A stretch of DNA of 64,000 nt, taken from contig NZ_CP039690.1 in NCBI RefSeq assembly GCF_005144885.1, forward strand, positions 3,113,001 through 3,177,000, given 5' to 3'. Positions 26,513 to 34,659 of the stretch are shown here, in pieces. Every line of letters starts with the position of its first letter. Within the stretch, counting starts at the first letter, position 1. Under the pieces are notes generated by a model that had not been told where the DNA came from, ran no database searches, and was given only the letters and a program-made list of their open reading frames with translations. Both the position numbers and the translations under genes were made by a program. This DNA comes from Phreatobacter stygius (lineage in GTDB: Bacteria > Pseudomonadota > Alphaproteobacteria > Rhizobiales > Phreatobacteraceae).

Positions 26513-27367
26513 TCATCGCCGTGACAGATCGCGGCGGAGAAAATCGTTCAGCCGATCGACCGCCGCCGTGGCTGGGGCCGGGCCGCGCAGGATGCCGATC
26601 TCCATATCGTCCAGCGGCGGCAAGCCTTCATTCTCGCCAATGATGCTGAGCGACGGCGGTGCGCTGCACGCGGCAAGGCCTGCAACGGCAAGTCCGGCCT
26701 GAACCACGGCGATCAGGCCGAGCAGGCTGGCGCTGGAATAGGTGCAGCGATAGGCGCGGTCGGCATTTTCGAGCGCCCGCAGAACATGGATGCGGGCGGC
26801 GCATCCCGGTTCGAACAGGGCAACCGGCAGAGGATCGTCCTCCCACGCCACATGGTGCGGCGAGGCAACCCAGACCAGGCGTTCCCGCCGCATCACTTCG
26901 AGCGGCTGCGCGGGCGAGCGTGTGACGATCGCCAGATCGAGCCGTCCCTCGCCGATGGTTTTCACCAGCGTGGTCGACGGTTCGCAGATCAGTTCCACCG
27001 TCACCAGGGGATGCTCCGCCGCGAAGCGCGACAGCACCGGCGGCAGCAGGAAAGCCGCGTAATCATCCGGCACGCCGAGACGCACCGAGCCGGCCTCTTC
27101 CGCGCGGCTGACGCTGGCCCAGGCCTCATCCGACAGTCTGAGCAGCCGGCGGGCATAGGTCAGGAAGCCTTCGCCGGTCTGGCTGAGGGTCACCGCTCGC
27201 GGCGAACGGATCAGCAGCTGTTTGCCGACCGCCAGCTCCAGCCGCTGCATCTGCATGCTGACGGCCGACTGACTGCGCCCGATCCGTGGCGCAGCGTTCG
27301 AGAAGCTGCCGGTCTCGACGACGGCAACGAAGGTTTTGACAAGATCGAGGTCGAGGGGCGGGGCCAT
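26513..27367 (-). CDS. LysR family transcriptional regulator
   Basis: A 284-residue LysR regulator. The N-terminal HTH reads LDLVKTFVAVVETGSFSNAA and GRSQSAVSMQMQRLELAVGK, and the C-terminal substrate domain includes RLGVPDDYAAFLLPPVLSRF. The ATG at 27367 fits the family N-terminus; a longer in-frame form would add 28 residues without similarity. It is divergent from the EamA transporter gene 101 bp away and probably controls it. It is convergent with the dehydratase gene. Confidence 0.92.
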   Translation of the reverse strand: MAPPLDLDLVKTFVAVVETGSFSNAAPRIGRSQSAVSMQMQRLELAVGKQLLIRSPRAVTLSQTGEGFLTYARRLLRLSDEAWASVSRAEEAGSVRLGVPDDYAAFLLPPVLSRFAAEHPLVTVELICEPSTTLVKTIGEGRLDLAIVTRSPAQPLEVMRRERLVWVASPHHVAWEDDPLPVALFEPGCAARIHVLRALENADRAYRCTYSSASLLGLIAVVQAGLAVAGLAACSAPPSLSIIGENEGLPPLDDMEIGILRGPAPATAAVDRLNDFLRRDLSRR

Positions 27368-27468
27368 ATCGCTATCAGAATATCGAATGGCAACATCCAG
27401 GTCTATTCGTTTGCTTGGGGTGAAACCTGCTGGCTCACTGCCTGCCCGCACGGCGTGCAGGAGGCCTC

Positions 27469-28365
27469 ATGCAACACGCACCTTCCGCCCGGTTTCCGGC
27501 CGCCGGTCTTGCCCTGGCCATGGCGATCACCGGCACCGTCGGCGCCTTCGCCACCGAGGCCGGGCTTGATCCGGTCACGACGGTGTTCTGGCGCTGCGTC
27601 TTCGCCACGGCGTTTCTCGCGACCTGGTGCATCCTTGCCCGCTCTCTGCCGGATCCGACACTTGCCGCATCGGGGCTCATCCGCGCGACGCTCGGCGGCG
27701 TCTGCATGGTGCTCAGCTGGACCGCTTTTTTTGCTGCCTTCGCCATGACCTCGATCGCGACGGCGACGATCGTCTATCATGTCCAGCCGTTTTTCGTGGT
27801 CCTGCTCGGCATCGTCTTTCTCGGCGAGCGGGTCACCCTCGACCAGGTCGTCTGGATGATCGGGGCCTTTGTCGGCCTCGTGCTGGCGAGCGGTCTTGTC
27901 GCCTCCTCCACGGCCGTCGGCGCGTCATGGGCGCTCGGGATCGCCACGGCGCTCGGCGGGGCGATGCTCTACGCGATCGCGACGATCCTCGCCAAAGGGC
28001 TCGATGGCCAGCGCCCGGACATCACCACGCTGTGCCAGACCGCCGCTGGAATCGTCATGCTTGCGCCGTTTGCCGACTTTGTCCGGCCCGTGTCGCCGGC
28101 GTCATGGGGCTGGCTGATCGGCATCGGAACGCTGCACACCGGCATAGCCTATATGCTGATGTACCGGGCCTATCCGCAGCTGACGACGCCGGTGATCGGC
28201 GTCCTCACCTTCATCTACCCGCTGGTCGCGATCATCATCGACTGGACCATCTATGGCCACCCGCTGGGATGGATGCAGGCGGTCGGCATGGCGCTGATCG
28301 CACTCGCGACCTTTGCCGTCCGGCTCGGCTGGCGCCTGCCGGGCCGGCCCGTGTGCCCGGTCTGA
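27469..28365 (+). CDS. DMT superfamily (EamA) transporter
   Basis: A 298-residue membrane protein with ten hydrophobic segments in two repeats of five, each carrying the EamA pattern (DPVTTVFWRCVFATAFLA in the first half, TPVIGVLTFIYPLVAIIIDW in the second). GGAGG lies 6-10 bp before the ATG. EamA proteins export amino acids or related metabolites, or import nucleotide-like compounds. The divergent LysR gene suggests inducible efflux of a small metabolite. The substrate is unknown. Confidence 0.9.
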   Translation: MQHAPSARFPAAGLALAMAITGTVGAFATEAGLDPVTTVFWRCVFATAFLATWCILARSLPDPTLAASGLIRATLGGVCMVLSWTAFFAAFAMTSIATATIVYHVQPFFVVLLGIVFLGERVTLDQVVWMIGAFVGLVLASGLVASSTAVGASWALGIATALGGAMLYAIATILAKGLDGQRPDITTLCQTAAGIVMLAPFADFVRPVSPASWGWLIGIGTLHTGIAYMLMYRAYPQLTTPVIGVLTFIYPLVAIIIDWTIYGHPLGWMQAVGMALIALATFAVRLGWRLPGRPVCPV

Positions 28366-28382
28366 CCGTCAGCCTCCTCGTC

Positions 28383-30245
28383 TCAGCGCGCACCGGTCTT
28401 CCGCGCCAAGGCCGCATCCCACCACCAGATGGCCGGGAAGGCCGGGCTGCCATAGTCGGGCATGCGATCGGGCCGGCCGAAGCGGTTCCAGCGGGCGGTG
28501 CGGGTCTCGGCCGAAAACCAGGTCGGGATCACGTATTGGTTGGCCAAAAGGACCCGGTCGAGCGCCTTGGTCGCCGCCACCAGCTCGGCCCGGTCCTTGG
28601 CGAAGATGACCCGGCTGATCAATTGGTCGACGGCCGGGTTCTTGATGCCGGCGCTGTTCAGCGTGCCGGGCCGGTCGGCGGCTTCCGAGCCGAAGAAGTC
28701 GCGCTGCTCGTTGCCCGGCGACAAGGACTGCGGATAGCCGCCGATGATCGCGTCGAAACGGCGCTCGTTCAGCCGGTTGATATATTGCGCGGTATCGACC
28801 AGCCGCGGGGTCAGTTCGATGCCGAGCCGGTCGAGCGCCGCCTTATAGGCCAGCGCATGGCGTTCGAAGGTCGGTCCGTTCAGCAGGAGTTCGATCTTCA
28901 GCGGCTGGCCGGTGCCGATCTCGACCATCCGCCGGTTGCGAACCTCGTAGCCCGCCTCGCGCATCAGCCGGATGGCCTCGCGCAGGTTCGCCCGCTGGGC
29001 GTCCTGGCTGCCATTGACCGGATTGGCATAAGGCGTGGTGAACACCTCGGGTGGCACCTGGGCGCGCACCGTTTCCAGAATGGCCAGCTCCTGGCCGGTC
29101 GGCAGGCCGCGGGCCGCGAGCTCGGTATCCTCGAAGAAGCTCGCCGTGCGCCGATAGGCGCTGAACATCAGGTTGGCGTTCATGCTCTCGAAATCGAACA
29201 TCAGGTTGAGCGCCCGGCGCACCCTGACATCGCCGAACTTGGCCAGCCTGAGATTGAGGATGATCGCCTGCATGCCTGCCGGCATGCGGTCGGGAAAGGT
29301 TTCCAGCTTCACCCGGCCGTCGCGCACCGCCGGAAAATCGTAACCGGTCGCCCAATAGCGCGCGGTGTTCTCGTTGCGGAAATCGACCTGGTCGGCTTTG
29401 AACCCTTCGAGCTCCACGGTGTCGTCGCGATAGACCTCGAAGCGCAGCTCGTCGAAATTGTGCTGGCCGACATAGATCGGCAGGTCCCTGGCCCACCAGT
29501 CGGTCACCCGCTCCATCACCACGTTGCGGCCGGCCTCGAAGCTCCTGATCCGGTAGGGGCCCGAGCCGAGCGGCGGTTCCAGCGTCGTCTGCGAGATGTC
29601 GCGCCGGCGCCCCTGGGCATCGGTGCCTTCCCACCAATGGCGCGGCAGCACCTGCAACTGGCCGACGATCTGCGGTTTTTCCCGGTTGCCGGCACTGTCG
29701 AAGCTGAAGGTCACCTCGCGCTCGGCGGTTTTTTCCACGCGCACCACGTTGCGATAATAGAAACCCATGCGCGGGTCGTTCTTTTTCACCTGCTCCATGG
29801 TCCAGATCACGTCTTCCGGGGTGATCGGCCGGCCATCATGCCAGCGGGCGCTCGGATTGATCCGATAGGTGGCGGAGGAAAAATCATCGGGATGGCGCAC
29901 GGCATCGGCGACCGCGCCATAAGCGGTGGAGATCTCGTCCGTCGCGTCCTCGAACAGCGGCATATAAAGCAGGCCGGCAATCGGCGGCGTCGCGCCGCGC
30001 GGCAGGATCTGGTTGAAACTGTCGAAGGCGCCGTCGATCGACAGGCGCGCCACGCCGCCTTTCGGCGCCTCGGGGTTGACATAACCGGTGTGCCGGAAGT
30101 CCGGCGGGTAGCGCAGCGCGCCGACCAGCGAGAGGCCGTGTCGCCAGGGCGGGGCATCCGCCGCCCGCACCTGGCCAAGGCCTGCGACCAGGCCGATGGA
30201 AAGGGCGCCGAAGGCGCGTCGGGTGGTGGGCATGGCGGTTCTCAT
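28383..30245 (-). CDS. ABC transporter substrate-binding protein, family 5 (YejA-like), orphan
   Basis: A 620-residue secreted binding protein. TTRRAFGALSIGLVAG near the N-terminus looks like a Tat signal, cleaved around QVRAADA. The mature part has the YejA/oligopeptide-binding pattern WRHGLSLVGALRYPPDFRHT, DSFNQILPRG, SARWHDGRPITPEDVIWTME and the late LFGSEAADRPGTLNSAGIKN-like segment. A second ATG at 30233 could be the start. YejA proteins take up oligopeptides, but no yejBEF genes are next to it. It is convergent with the EamA gene and divergent from fxsA. Confidence 0.9.
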   Translation of the reverse strand: MRTAMPTTRRAFGALSIGLVAGLGQVRAADAPPWRHGLSLVGALRYPPDFRHTGYVNPEAPKGGVARLSIDGAFDSFNQILPRGATPPIAGLLYMPLFEDATDEISTAYGAVADAVRHPDDFSSATYRINPSARWHDGRPITPEDVIWTMEQVKKNDPRMGFYYRNVVRVEKTAEREVTFSFDSAGNREKPQIVGQLQVLPRHWWEGTDAQGRRRDISQTTLEPPLGSGPYRIRSFEAGRNVVMERVTDWWARDLPIYVGQHNFDELRFEVYRDDTVELEGFKADQVDFRNENTARYWATGYDFPAVRDGRVKLETFPDRMPAGMQAIILNLRLAKFGDVRVRRALNLMFDFESMNANLMFSAYRRTASFFEDTELAARGLPTGQELAILETVRAQVPPEVFTTPYANPVNGSQDAQRANLREAIRLMREAGYEVRNRRMVEIGTGQPLKIELLLNGPTFERHALAYKAALDRLGIELTPRLVDTAQYINRLNERRFDAIIGGYPQSLSPGNEQRDFFGSEAADRPGTLNSAGIKNPAVDQLISRVIFAKDRAELVAATKALDRVLLANQYVIPTWFSAETRTARWNRFGRPDRMPDYGSPAFPAIWWWDAALARKTGAR

Positions 30246-30419
30246 TCCCGGCTGAAACTGGTCCGGGCTATCATAACCGGTGACGGTGCGACCGAAAGTC
30301 TGCTTGAATCTTGCGCGCCGGCACCACAGCTAAGGCGCTCGCCGGGATTTTTCTCAAAGGGGCTCATGGCCGGTGCGTGCCATAACCCTTGGGAGACATC
30401 CGGGCATAAGGGGAGTTTG

Positions 30420-30890
30420 ATGATCCGGTTGCGCTGGCTGATCCTGGGAGTGATCGCACTTCCTTTTGTCGAATTTGCCGCCTTCTGGTGGGTCGCCGGA
30501 CGTGTTGGCTTCTTCACGGCCCTGATCAGCGTCATTGCCACCTCGATGATCGGCGTGATGATCCTGAAGGGCGGTGCGCGGCTCTTGTTCACCCAGCTCG
30601 CCGCCGGCCGGGTCGTGCTGTTGAACCAGGGTGCGGCGCGCAGCGGCATGCTGACCGCCCTTGCCGGTCTGCTCCTGGCCATTCCCGGCTTCGTCACCGA
30701 CCTGGCGGCCGTCGCGTTGCTGCTGCCGGCGCTCAAGGCGCTGCTGTTCGGCACGCGGGCGCTGACGCCACATGGCCCAAGCCGGACCCCGCCGCCGCCC
30801 GGCGTGGTCGATCTCGATCCGGGCGACTGGCGCGAGGAGACCGAACCGGCGCGGTCGCGCCGCCGGACCCGCCGCATCGATCGGGACTGA
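30420..30890 (+). CDS. fxsA: FxsA family membrane protein
   Basis: A 156-residue protein with the FxsA layout: three hydrophobic segments in the first 110 residues (RWLILGVIALPFVEFAAFWW, FFTALISVIATSMIGVMILK, LTALAGLLLAIPGFVTDLAA) and a charged cytoplasmic tail rich in Pro and Arg. GGGGAG precedes the ATG at 30420. E. coli FxsA affects exclusion of phage T7 by the F plasmid; its general role is unknown. Being upstream of secB is common in alphaproteobacteria. The stop codon begins a 15-bp tandem repeat. Confidence 0.9.
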   Translation: MIRLRWLILGVIALPFVEFAAFWWVAGRVGFFTALISVIATSMIGVMILKGGARLLFTQLAAGRVVLLNQGAARSGMLTALAGLLLAIPGFVTDLAAVALLLPALKALLFGTRALTPHGPSRTPPPPGVVDLDPGDWREETEPARSRRRTRRIDRD

Positions 30891-30917
30891 CCGCCGTCGG
30901 ATTGACCGCCGCCGGAT
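30888..30917. repeat. 15-bp tandem duplication starting at the fxsA stop codon
   Basis: TGACCGCCGTCGGAT and TGACCGCCGCCGGAT are adjacent with one mismatch. The first TGA is the fxsA stop, so the duplication repeats the stop codon. Confidence 0.92.
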
Positions 30918-31014
30918 CGAGCAGCGTTCTTGCCGGCTCCAGCCGCGCGTGCTAGCGAGCGCGCCGATCGCGCATTTTCTGCCGCCCGATGCGGCGTGAA
31001 CGGAGACGACCCTG

Positions 31015-31497
31015 ATGACCCCCAACGGCGGCAATGAAACGGAAGCCGCGCCTCAGCTCAACGTGCTGGCGCAGTATATCAAGGATCTCTCCTTCGAGAA
31101 TCCCAACGCCCCGCGCTCGCTGATGCCCCAGCAGGAGCAGCCGGCGATCAATATCCAGATCAACGTCAACGCCAATCCGATGAGCGAGACGGAGTTCCAG
31201 ATCGAGCTGACCATCGATGGCGATGCGCGCACCAAGGATCTGATCCTGTTCAAGTTCGAGCTGGTCTATGGCGGCATCTTCCGCATTGCCGGCGTGCCGG
31301 CCGAGGCGGTCCATCCGATCGTGCTGATCGAGTGCCCGCGCCTGCTGTTTCCCTTCGCGCGCCAGATCATCGCCAATTCGACCCGCGACGGCGGCTTCCC
31401 GCCGCTCTATCTCGACCCGGTCGATTTCGCCGCGCTCTATCGCCAGCGCATTGCCGAGAACCCGCAGGCTCCGGCCGGCCCGGCTTTGACCCAGTAA
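31015..31497 (+). CDS. secB: Protein-export chaperone SecB
   Basis: A 160-residue protein matching SecB along its length: [81 protein letters not shown] and [17 protein letters not shown]. SecB is a cytosolic tetramer that keeps precursors unfolded and hands them to SecA. It is preceded by fxsA and followed by a strong terminator, so it probably has its own or a shared fxsA promoter. Confidence 0.97.
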   Translation: MTPNGGNETEAAPQLNVLAQYIKDLSFENPNAPRSLMPQQEQPAINIQINVNANPMSETEFQIELTIDGDARTKDLILFKFELVYGGIFRIAGVPAEAVHPIVLIECPRLLFPFARQIIANSTRDGGFPPLYLDPVDFAALYRQRIAENPQAPAGPALTQ

Positions 31498-31558
31498 GGG
31501 CTTTGGCTCGCTAGGATTTGGCGGAGCCAGCAAGACTGGACGATCTCGTGACACGCGG

Positions 31559-31585
31559 AAAGCCGGGCTTCGCGCCCGGCTTTTT
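31559..31585 (+). terminator. Rho-independent terminator of secB
   Basis: AAAGCCGGGC-TTCGC-GCCCGGCTTT forms a perfect 10-bp stem, and its T-run continues to five T. It lies 61 bp after the secB stop. The methyltransferase ribosome site begins only 10 bp further, so that gene needs readthrough or a promoter inside this region. Confidence 0.88.
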
Positions 31586-31607
31586 GCATTTTTTGAGGTA
31601 ACGGCCC

Positions 31608-31638
31608 GATGGTGACGGCATGATGGTGACGGCATGAT
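31608..31638 (+). repeat. 14-bp tandem duplication forming mini-cistrons before the methyltransferase
   Basis: GATGGTGACGGCAT is present twice (31608-31621, 31622-31635), and GAT begins a third copy. GAGG at 31595-31598 is spaced for the ATG at 31609, which reads MVTA and stops in an ATGA overlap with the ATG at 31620. That frame reads MMVTA and stops in a second ATGA overlap with the methyltransferase ATG at 31634. Confidence 0.85.
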
Positions 31639-32281
31639 CTTGGATCGCGCGGCCTTCATCCGCGACAACACCCGGCTGCTCGCGGTGCCCCATGCGCCCG
31701 AGATCCGGCTGCATCTGGCAGACGAAGCGACCACGCTTTGGCAGAAGACCGAAGACGAGCTCGGTTCGATCGGCCTGCCGCCGCCGTTCTGGGCCTTTGC
31801 CTGGGCCGGTGGCCAGGCGCTGGCCCGCTATGTGCTGGATCAGCCGGCCCTCATTGCCGGCAAGTCGGTGCTCGATGTCGCGACCGGCTCCGGGCTTGTC
31901 GCCATTGCCGCCGCCAAGGCCGGTGCGTCCCGCGTCAGCGCGGTCGATATCGACGCCTTCGCCGAGGTCGCGGTGGCGCTCAATGCCGCGGCGAACGGGG
32001 TCGCGATCGAAGCCAGAACCGGCGATCCGACCGGCACCGATGACGGCTGGCAGGTGATTCTGGCCGGCGACATCTGCTATCAGCGCGACATGACGCAAGC
32101 CATGCTCGGCTGGCTCGGGCCGATCGCCGCGGCCGGCCGGACCGTATTGATCGGTGATCCCGGGCGCACCTATCTGCCGAGGGAGCGGCTTGAAAAGCTT
32201 GCCGAATATGAGGTTCCGGTGACCCGCGCGCTCGAGGATCTCGAGATCAAACGGACCGGGGTCTGGCGATTGATCGCGTGA
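31634..32281 (+). CDS. Class I SAM-dependent methyltransferase (ETFB/Nnt1-like)
   Basis: A 215-residue Rossmann-fold methyltransferase. SAM motif I is VLDVATGSGLVAIAAAKAGA (about residues 76-95), the acidic loop is SAVDIDAFA, and the motif IV region reads VILAGDICYQRDMT. The N-terminal PEIRLHLADEATTLWQKTED and PPFWAFAWAGGQALARY belong to the lysine methyltransferase group that includes ETFB-KMT; such enzymes modify electron-transfer flavoprotein beta or small molecules. Translation probably begins by reinitiation from overlapping mini-cistrons. It is also possible that an upstream ATG is used with very inefficient frame change, which I think unlikely. Confidence 0.85.
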   Translation: MILDRAAFIRDNTRLLAVPHAPEIRLHLADEATTLWQKTEDELGSIGLPPPFWAFAWAGGQALARYVLDQPALIAGKSVLDVATGSGLVAIAAAKAGASRVSAVDIDAFAEVAVALNAAANGVAIEARTGDPTGTDDGWQVILAGDICYQRDMTQAMLGWLGPIAAAGRTVLIGDPGRTYLPRERLEKLAEYEVPVTRALEDLEIKRTGVWRLIA

Positions 32282-32296
32282 GCCCGTCAGGCTGCG

Positions 32297-32326
32297 TTGT
32301 CTAATTGCCATGTTTTCGCGTATTAT
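32297..32326 (+). promoter_or_regulatory. Sigma-70-like promoter for rsfS
   Basis: TTGTCT (32297-32302) and TATTAT (32321-32326) are separated by 18 bp, a good housekeeping promoter. Transcription would begin near 32333, downstream of the TTG at 32297 that would otherwise be the longest in-frame start of rsfS. Confidence 0.5.
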
Positions 32327-32371
32327 GAGGTTTGTGCGCCCGAGAGGCGCGAAGCAGAGAGGATCGGACCC

Positions 32372-32785
32372 CTGTCCACCACCAACCTGCCGGGACCGGC
32401 GAAGAGTGCGCCGCTGACCGGGACCCCCGCGACGAGCCCCGCTCCTGCCGAGGTCCTGAAAATCGTTCTCGAGACCCTTGAAGACAACAAGGCCGAGGAA
32501 ATCCAGACAATCGACCTGAAGGGCAAGACTTCCATCGCCGACGCGATGGTGGTGTCGTCGGGACGTTCGCACCGTCATGTCGGCGCGCTCGCGGACTATC
32601 TGGTCCAGGCGCTGAAGGATGCCGGCGTGGTCCAGGTCCGGGTCGAAGGCGTACCCGCCTGCGACTGGGTGCTGGTGGATGCCGGCGACGTGATCATTCA
32701 CGTGTTCCGCCCGGAAGTCCGCAGCTTCTACAATCTCGAGAAGATGTGGTCGGCGGCGCGTCCGGCCGAGCGGCTGGCCGGCTGA
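32372..32785 (+). CDS. rsfS: Ribosome silencing factor RsfS, probable CTG start
   Basis: The protein has the RsfS/Iojap domain: VLKIVLETLEDNKAEEIQTI, DLKGKTSIADAMVVSSGRSH, RHVGALADYLVQALKDAG, CDWVLVDAGDVIIHVF and RSFYNLEKMW. It binds ribosomal protein L14 and blocks subunit joining in starvation. Start choice is difficult: the only in-frame ATG, GTG or TTG upstream of the domain is a TTG at 32297 that coincides with a -35 box. CTG at 32372 is preceded by AGAGGA at 8 bp and gives 137 residues, so I use it. rlmH follows after 27 bp, a conserved pair. Confidence 0.9.
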   Translation: MSTTNLPGPAKSAPLTGTPATSPAPAEVLKIVLETLEDNKAEEIQTIDLKGKTSIADAMVVSSGRSHRHVGALADYLVQALKDAGVVQVRVEGVPACDWVLVDAGDVIIHVFRPEVRSFYNLEKMWSAARPAERLAG

Positions 32786-32812
32786 GCCCTCAGCGCTCGG
32801 GCCGGAATTCTC

Positions 32813-33289
32813 ATGCGGCTGATCCTGGTCGCCGTCGGGCGGACGAAAGCCGGCCCGGAGACGGAACTGGCCGCGCGTTACCAAGATCGCGCGGCAAAAG
32901 CCGGCAAGGCGCTCGGATTTCGCGGCCTCGACGTGGTCACGCTCGACGAAAGCCGGGCGGCCGACGGCGCGCAGCGCAAGGCGGAGGAGGCCGGCGCCAT
33001 TCGCCGCCAGCGCGTCGGCCGTCTCATCCTGCTCGACGAACGGGGAAAGAGCCTCGGCAGCGAAGCCTTCGCCGAGCGGCTCGGCCGCTGGAAGGACAAG
33101 AGCGAGGAGGCGGCGACCCTGGTCATTGGCGGTCCCGACGGTCTCGATCCGGCGCTCCACGCCGAGGCTGATCTGGTGCTCTCGTTCGGCGCCATGACCT
33201 GGCCGCACCAATTGGTGCGCGTCCTGGCGCTCGAGCAGCTCTATCGGGCCATGACGATCCTCGCCGGCCATCCCTATCACCGGGCATGA
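32813..33289 (+). CDS. rlmH: 23S rRNA (pseudouridine1915-N3)-methyltransferase RlmH
   Basis: A 158-residue SPOUT-family methyltransferase. It has MRLILVAVGRTKAGPE, the knot-forming LVIGGPDGLDPALHAEADLV, LSFGAMTWPHQLVRVLALEQ and the invariant C-terminal AGHPYHRA. RlmH methylates pseudouridine 1915 in helix 69 of 23S rRNA. The gene follows rsfS in the usual order. Confidence 0.97.
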   Translation: MRLILVAVGRTKAGPETELAARYQDRAAKAGKALGFRGLDVVTLDESRAADGAQRKAEEAGAIRRQRVGRLILLDERGKSLGSEAFAERLGRWKDKSEEAATLVIGGPDGLDPALHAEADLVLSFGAMTWPHQLVRVLALEQLYRAMTILAGHPYHRA

Positions 33290-33326
33290 CCGGCGCCACG
33301 GATCGGGAAAGATCGACAGGCCGTTC

Positions 33327-34496
33327 GTGAATGAACCTCGCATGACAGCCGCCGCCGGGGCAGGGCGCGCTCGCGCGATGCCTGCCTTGGCCGAGGCATC
33401 GACCCGGGCCGCCTTTTTCCTGGGGGGTTTCGGCATGGCGGCCTGGGCGCCACTGGTTCCCTTTGCCAAGGAGCGCGCCCATCTCGACGACGGTGCGCTC
33501 GGCCTGCTGCTGCTTTGCCTGGGCGCGGGTTCGCTGATCGCGATGCCGCTGGCCGGCGCCCTGGCGACCCGTCTCGGCTGCCGTGCGGTCATCTGGGCCG
33601 CCAGCCTGATGATCTGCGCGGCACTGCCATGGCTCGCCATCGGCGCAAGCCCGCTGTGGCTGGCCGCGGCGCTGCTGGTTTTTGGCGCCGGCGTCGGCGC
33701 CGTCGATGTCGCGGCCAACATCCAGGCGGTGACGGTCGAAGGGGCCGCCGGCCGCACCTTGATGTCGGGTTTCCATGGCCTCTTCAGCCTCGGCGGCATT
33801 GCCGGAGCCGGCGGCGTCAGCTTGCTGCTCTGGCTCGGAGCCTCGCCGTTATGGGCCATGCTGGTGGCCGCGGCGATCATTCTCGGCCTGATGGCGGGTT
33901 TTGGCCACGGCCTCCTGTCCCATGGCGGGGCTGACGGCGCGCCACTTTTCGTGCTTCCGCACGGCCGGGTGGTCCTGATCGGATGGCTCTGCTTCATCGT
34001 TTTCCTGGCCGAGGGCTCGATGCTCGACTGGAGCGCGGTCTTCCTGACCTCGGTGCGCGACGTCGCGCCGGCCCATGCCGGGCTCGGTTATGCGGGTTTT
34101 GCCGTCGCCATGACGCTCGGCCGGCTCAATGGCGACCGCGTCGTCCAGGCTCTGGGCGGACCGGCCGTTCTGGTCTTCGGCGGCATCTGCGCCGCATCGG
34201 GGTTCGGCCTGGCGATCCTGGTTCCTTCGTCCGCGGCGGCGCTCGCCGGCTTCACCATGGTCGGGCTCGGCGCCTCCAATGTGGTGCCGGTGCTCTATTC
34301 GGCGATCGGGCGGCAAACCGCGATGCCGCCGCCGCTCGCCGTGGCGGCGGTCACCACGGTCGGTTATGCCGGCATTCTGGCGGGCCCGGCCCTGATCGGT
34401 TTCCTGGCCCACGCGACCAGTCTGCCCTGGGCCTTCGCGGCGGTCGCGGGGCTGTTGGTGGCCGTCGCCGCCAGCGCCCGGATCGCCGGGCCTTAA
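33327..34496 (+). CDS. MFS transporter
   Basis: A 389-residue membrane protein with about twelve hydrophobic segments and MFS features: FFLGGFGMAAWAPLVPFAKE in helix 1, LATRLGCRAVIW in the loop 2-3 position, FGAGVGAVDVAANIQAV, and a second half with FIVFLAEGSMLDWSAVFLTS. This pattern is that of the YbjJ/FucP-like subgroup. The frame can start at GTG 33327, ATG 33342 or ATG 33378; ribosome-site evidence is weak for all. The substrate is unknown. Confidence 0.85.
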   Translation: MNEPRMTAAAGAGRARAMPALAEASTRAAFFLGGFGMAAWAPLVPFAKERAHLDDGALGLLLLCLGAGSLIAMPLAGALATRLGCRAVIWAASLMICAALPWLAIGASPLWLAAALLVFGAGVGAVDVAANIQAVTVEGAAGRTLMSGFHGLFSLGGIAGAGGVSLLLWLGASPLWAMLVAAAIILGLMAGFGHGLLSHGGADGAPLFVLPHGRVVLIGWLCFIVFLAEGSMLDWSAVFLTSVRDVAPAHAGLGYAGFAVAMTLGRLNGDRVVQALGGPAVLVFGGICAASGFGLAILVPSSAAALAGFTMVGLGASNVVPVLYSAIGRQTAMPPPLAVAAVTTVGYAGILAGPALIGFLAHATSLPWAFAAVAGLLVAVAASARIAGP

Positions 34497-34540
34497 GCGC
34501 CGTTGCGCGGCCGGGGAAATCTGCCGGACCGCCTCTTACT

Positions 34541-34569
34541 CTGTCATCGAAGCTTCACTAGAGTGTCAT
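34541..34569 (+). promoter_or_regulatory. Pho box upstream of ugpBAEC
   Basis: CTGTCAT-CGAA-GCTTCAC-TAGA-GTGTCAT shows three PhoB half-sites at exact 11-bp intervals (34541, 34552, 34563). The first matches the CTGTCAT consensus perfectly and the third with one change. It lies 91 bp before the ugpB start. PhoB control of ugp operons is established in other bacteria. Confidence 0.75.
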
Positions 34570-34659
34570 CTGTCCGTCGTTCGGCGGACCCAAGAACGGC
34601 ACGGGTTTCGCCCGCAAAGCCGCATTGGCGCTCAGCCGCGCCCTTTGGGAGGTCTATCG

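Noticed and set aside
27627-30890. One continuous 1087-codon frame ending with FxsA.
   Set aside because: Only the last 156 codons match FxsA and have a ribosome site; the rest is antisense to the YejA-like gene and out of frame with the EamA gene.
32297-32371. RsfS start at TTG 32297.
   Set aside because: This TTG coincides with a -35 promoter box, has no ribosome site, and the added residues do not resemble the family.
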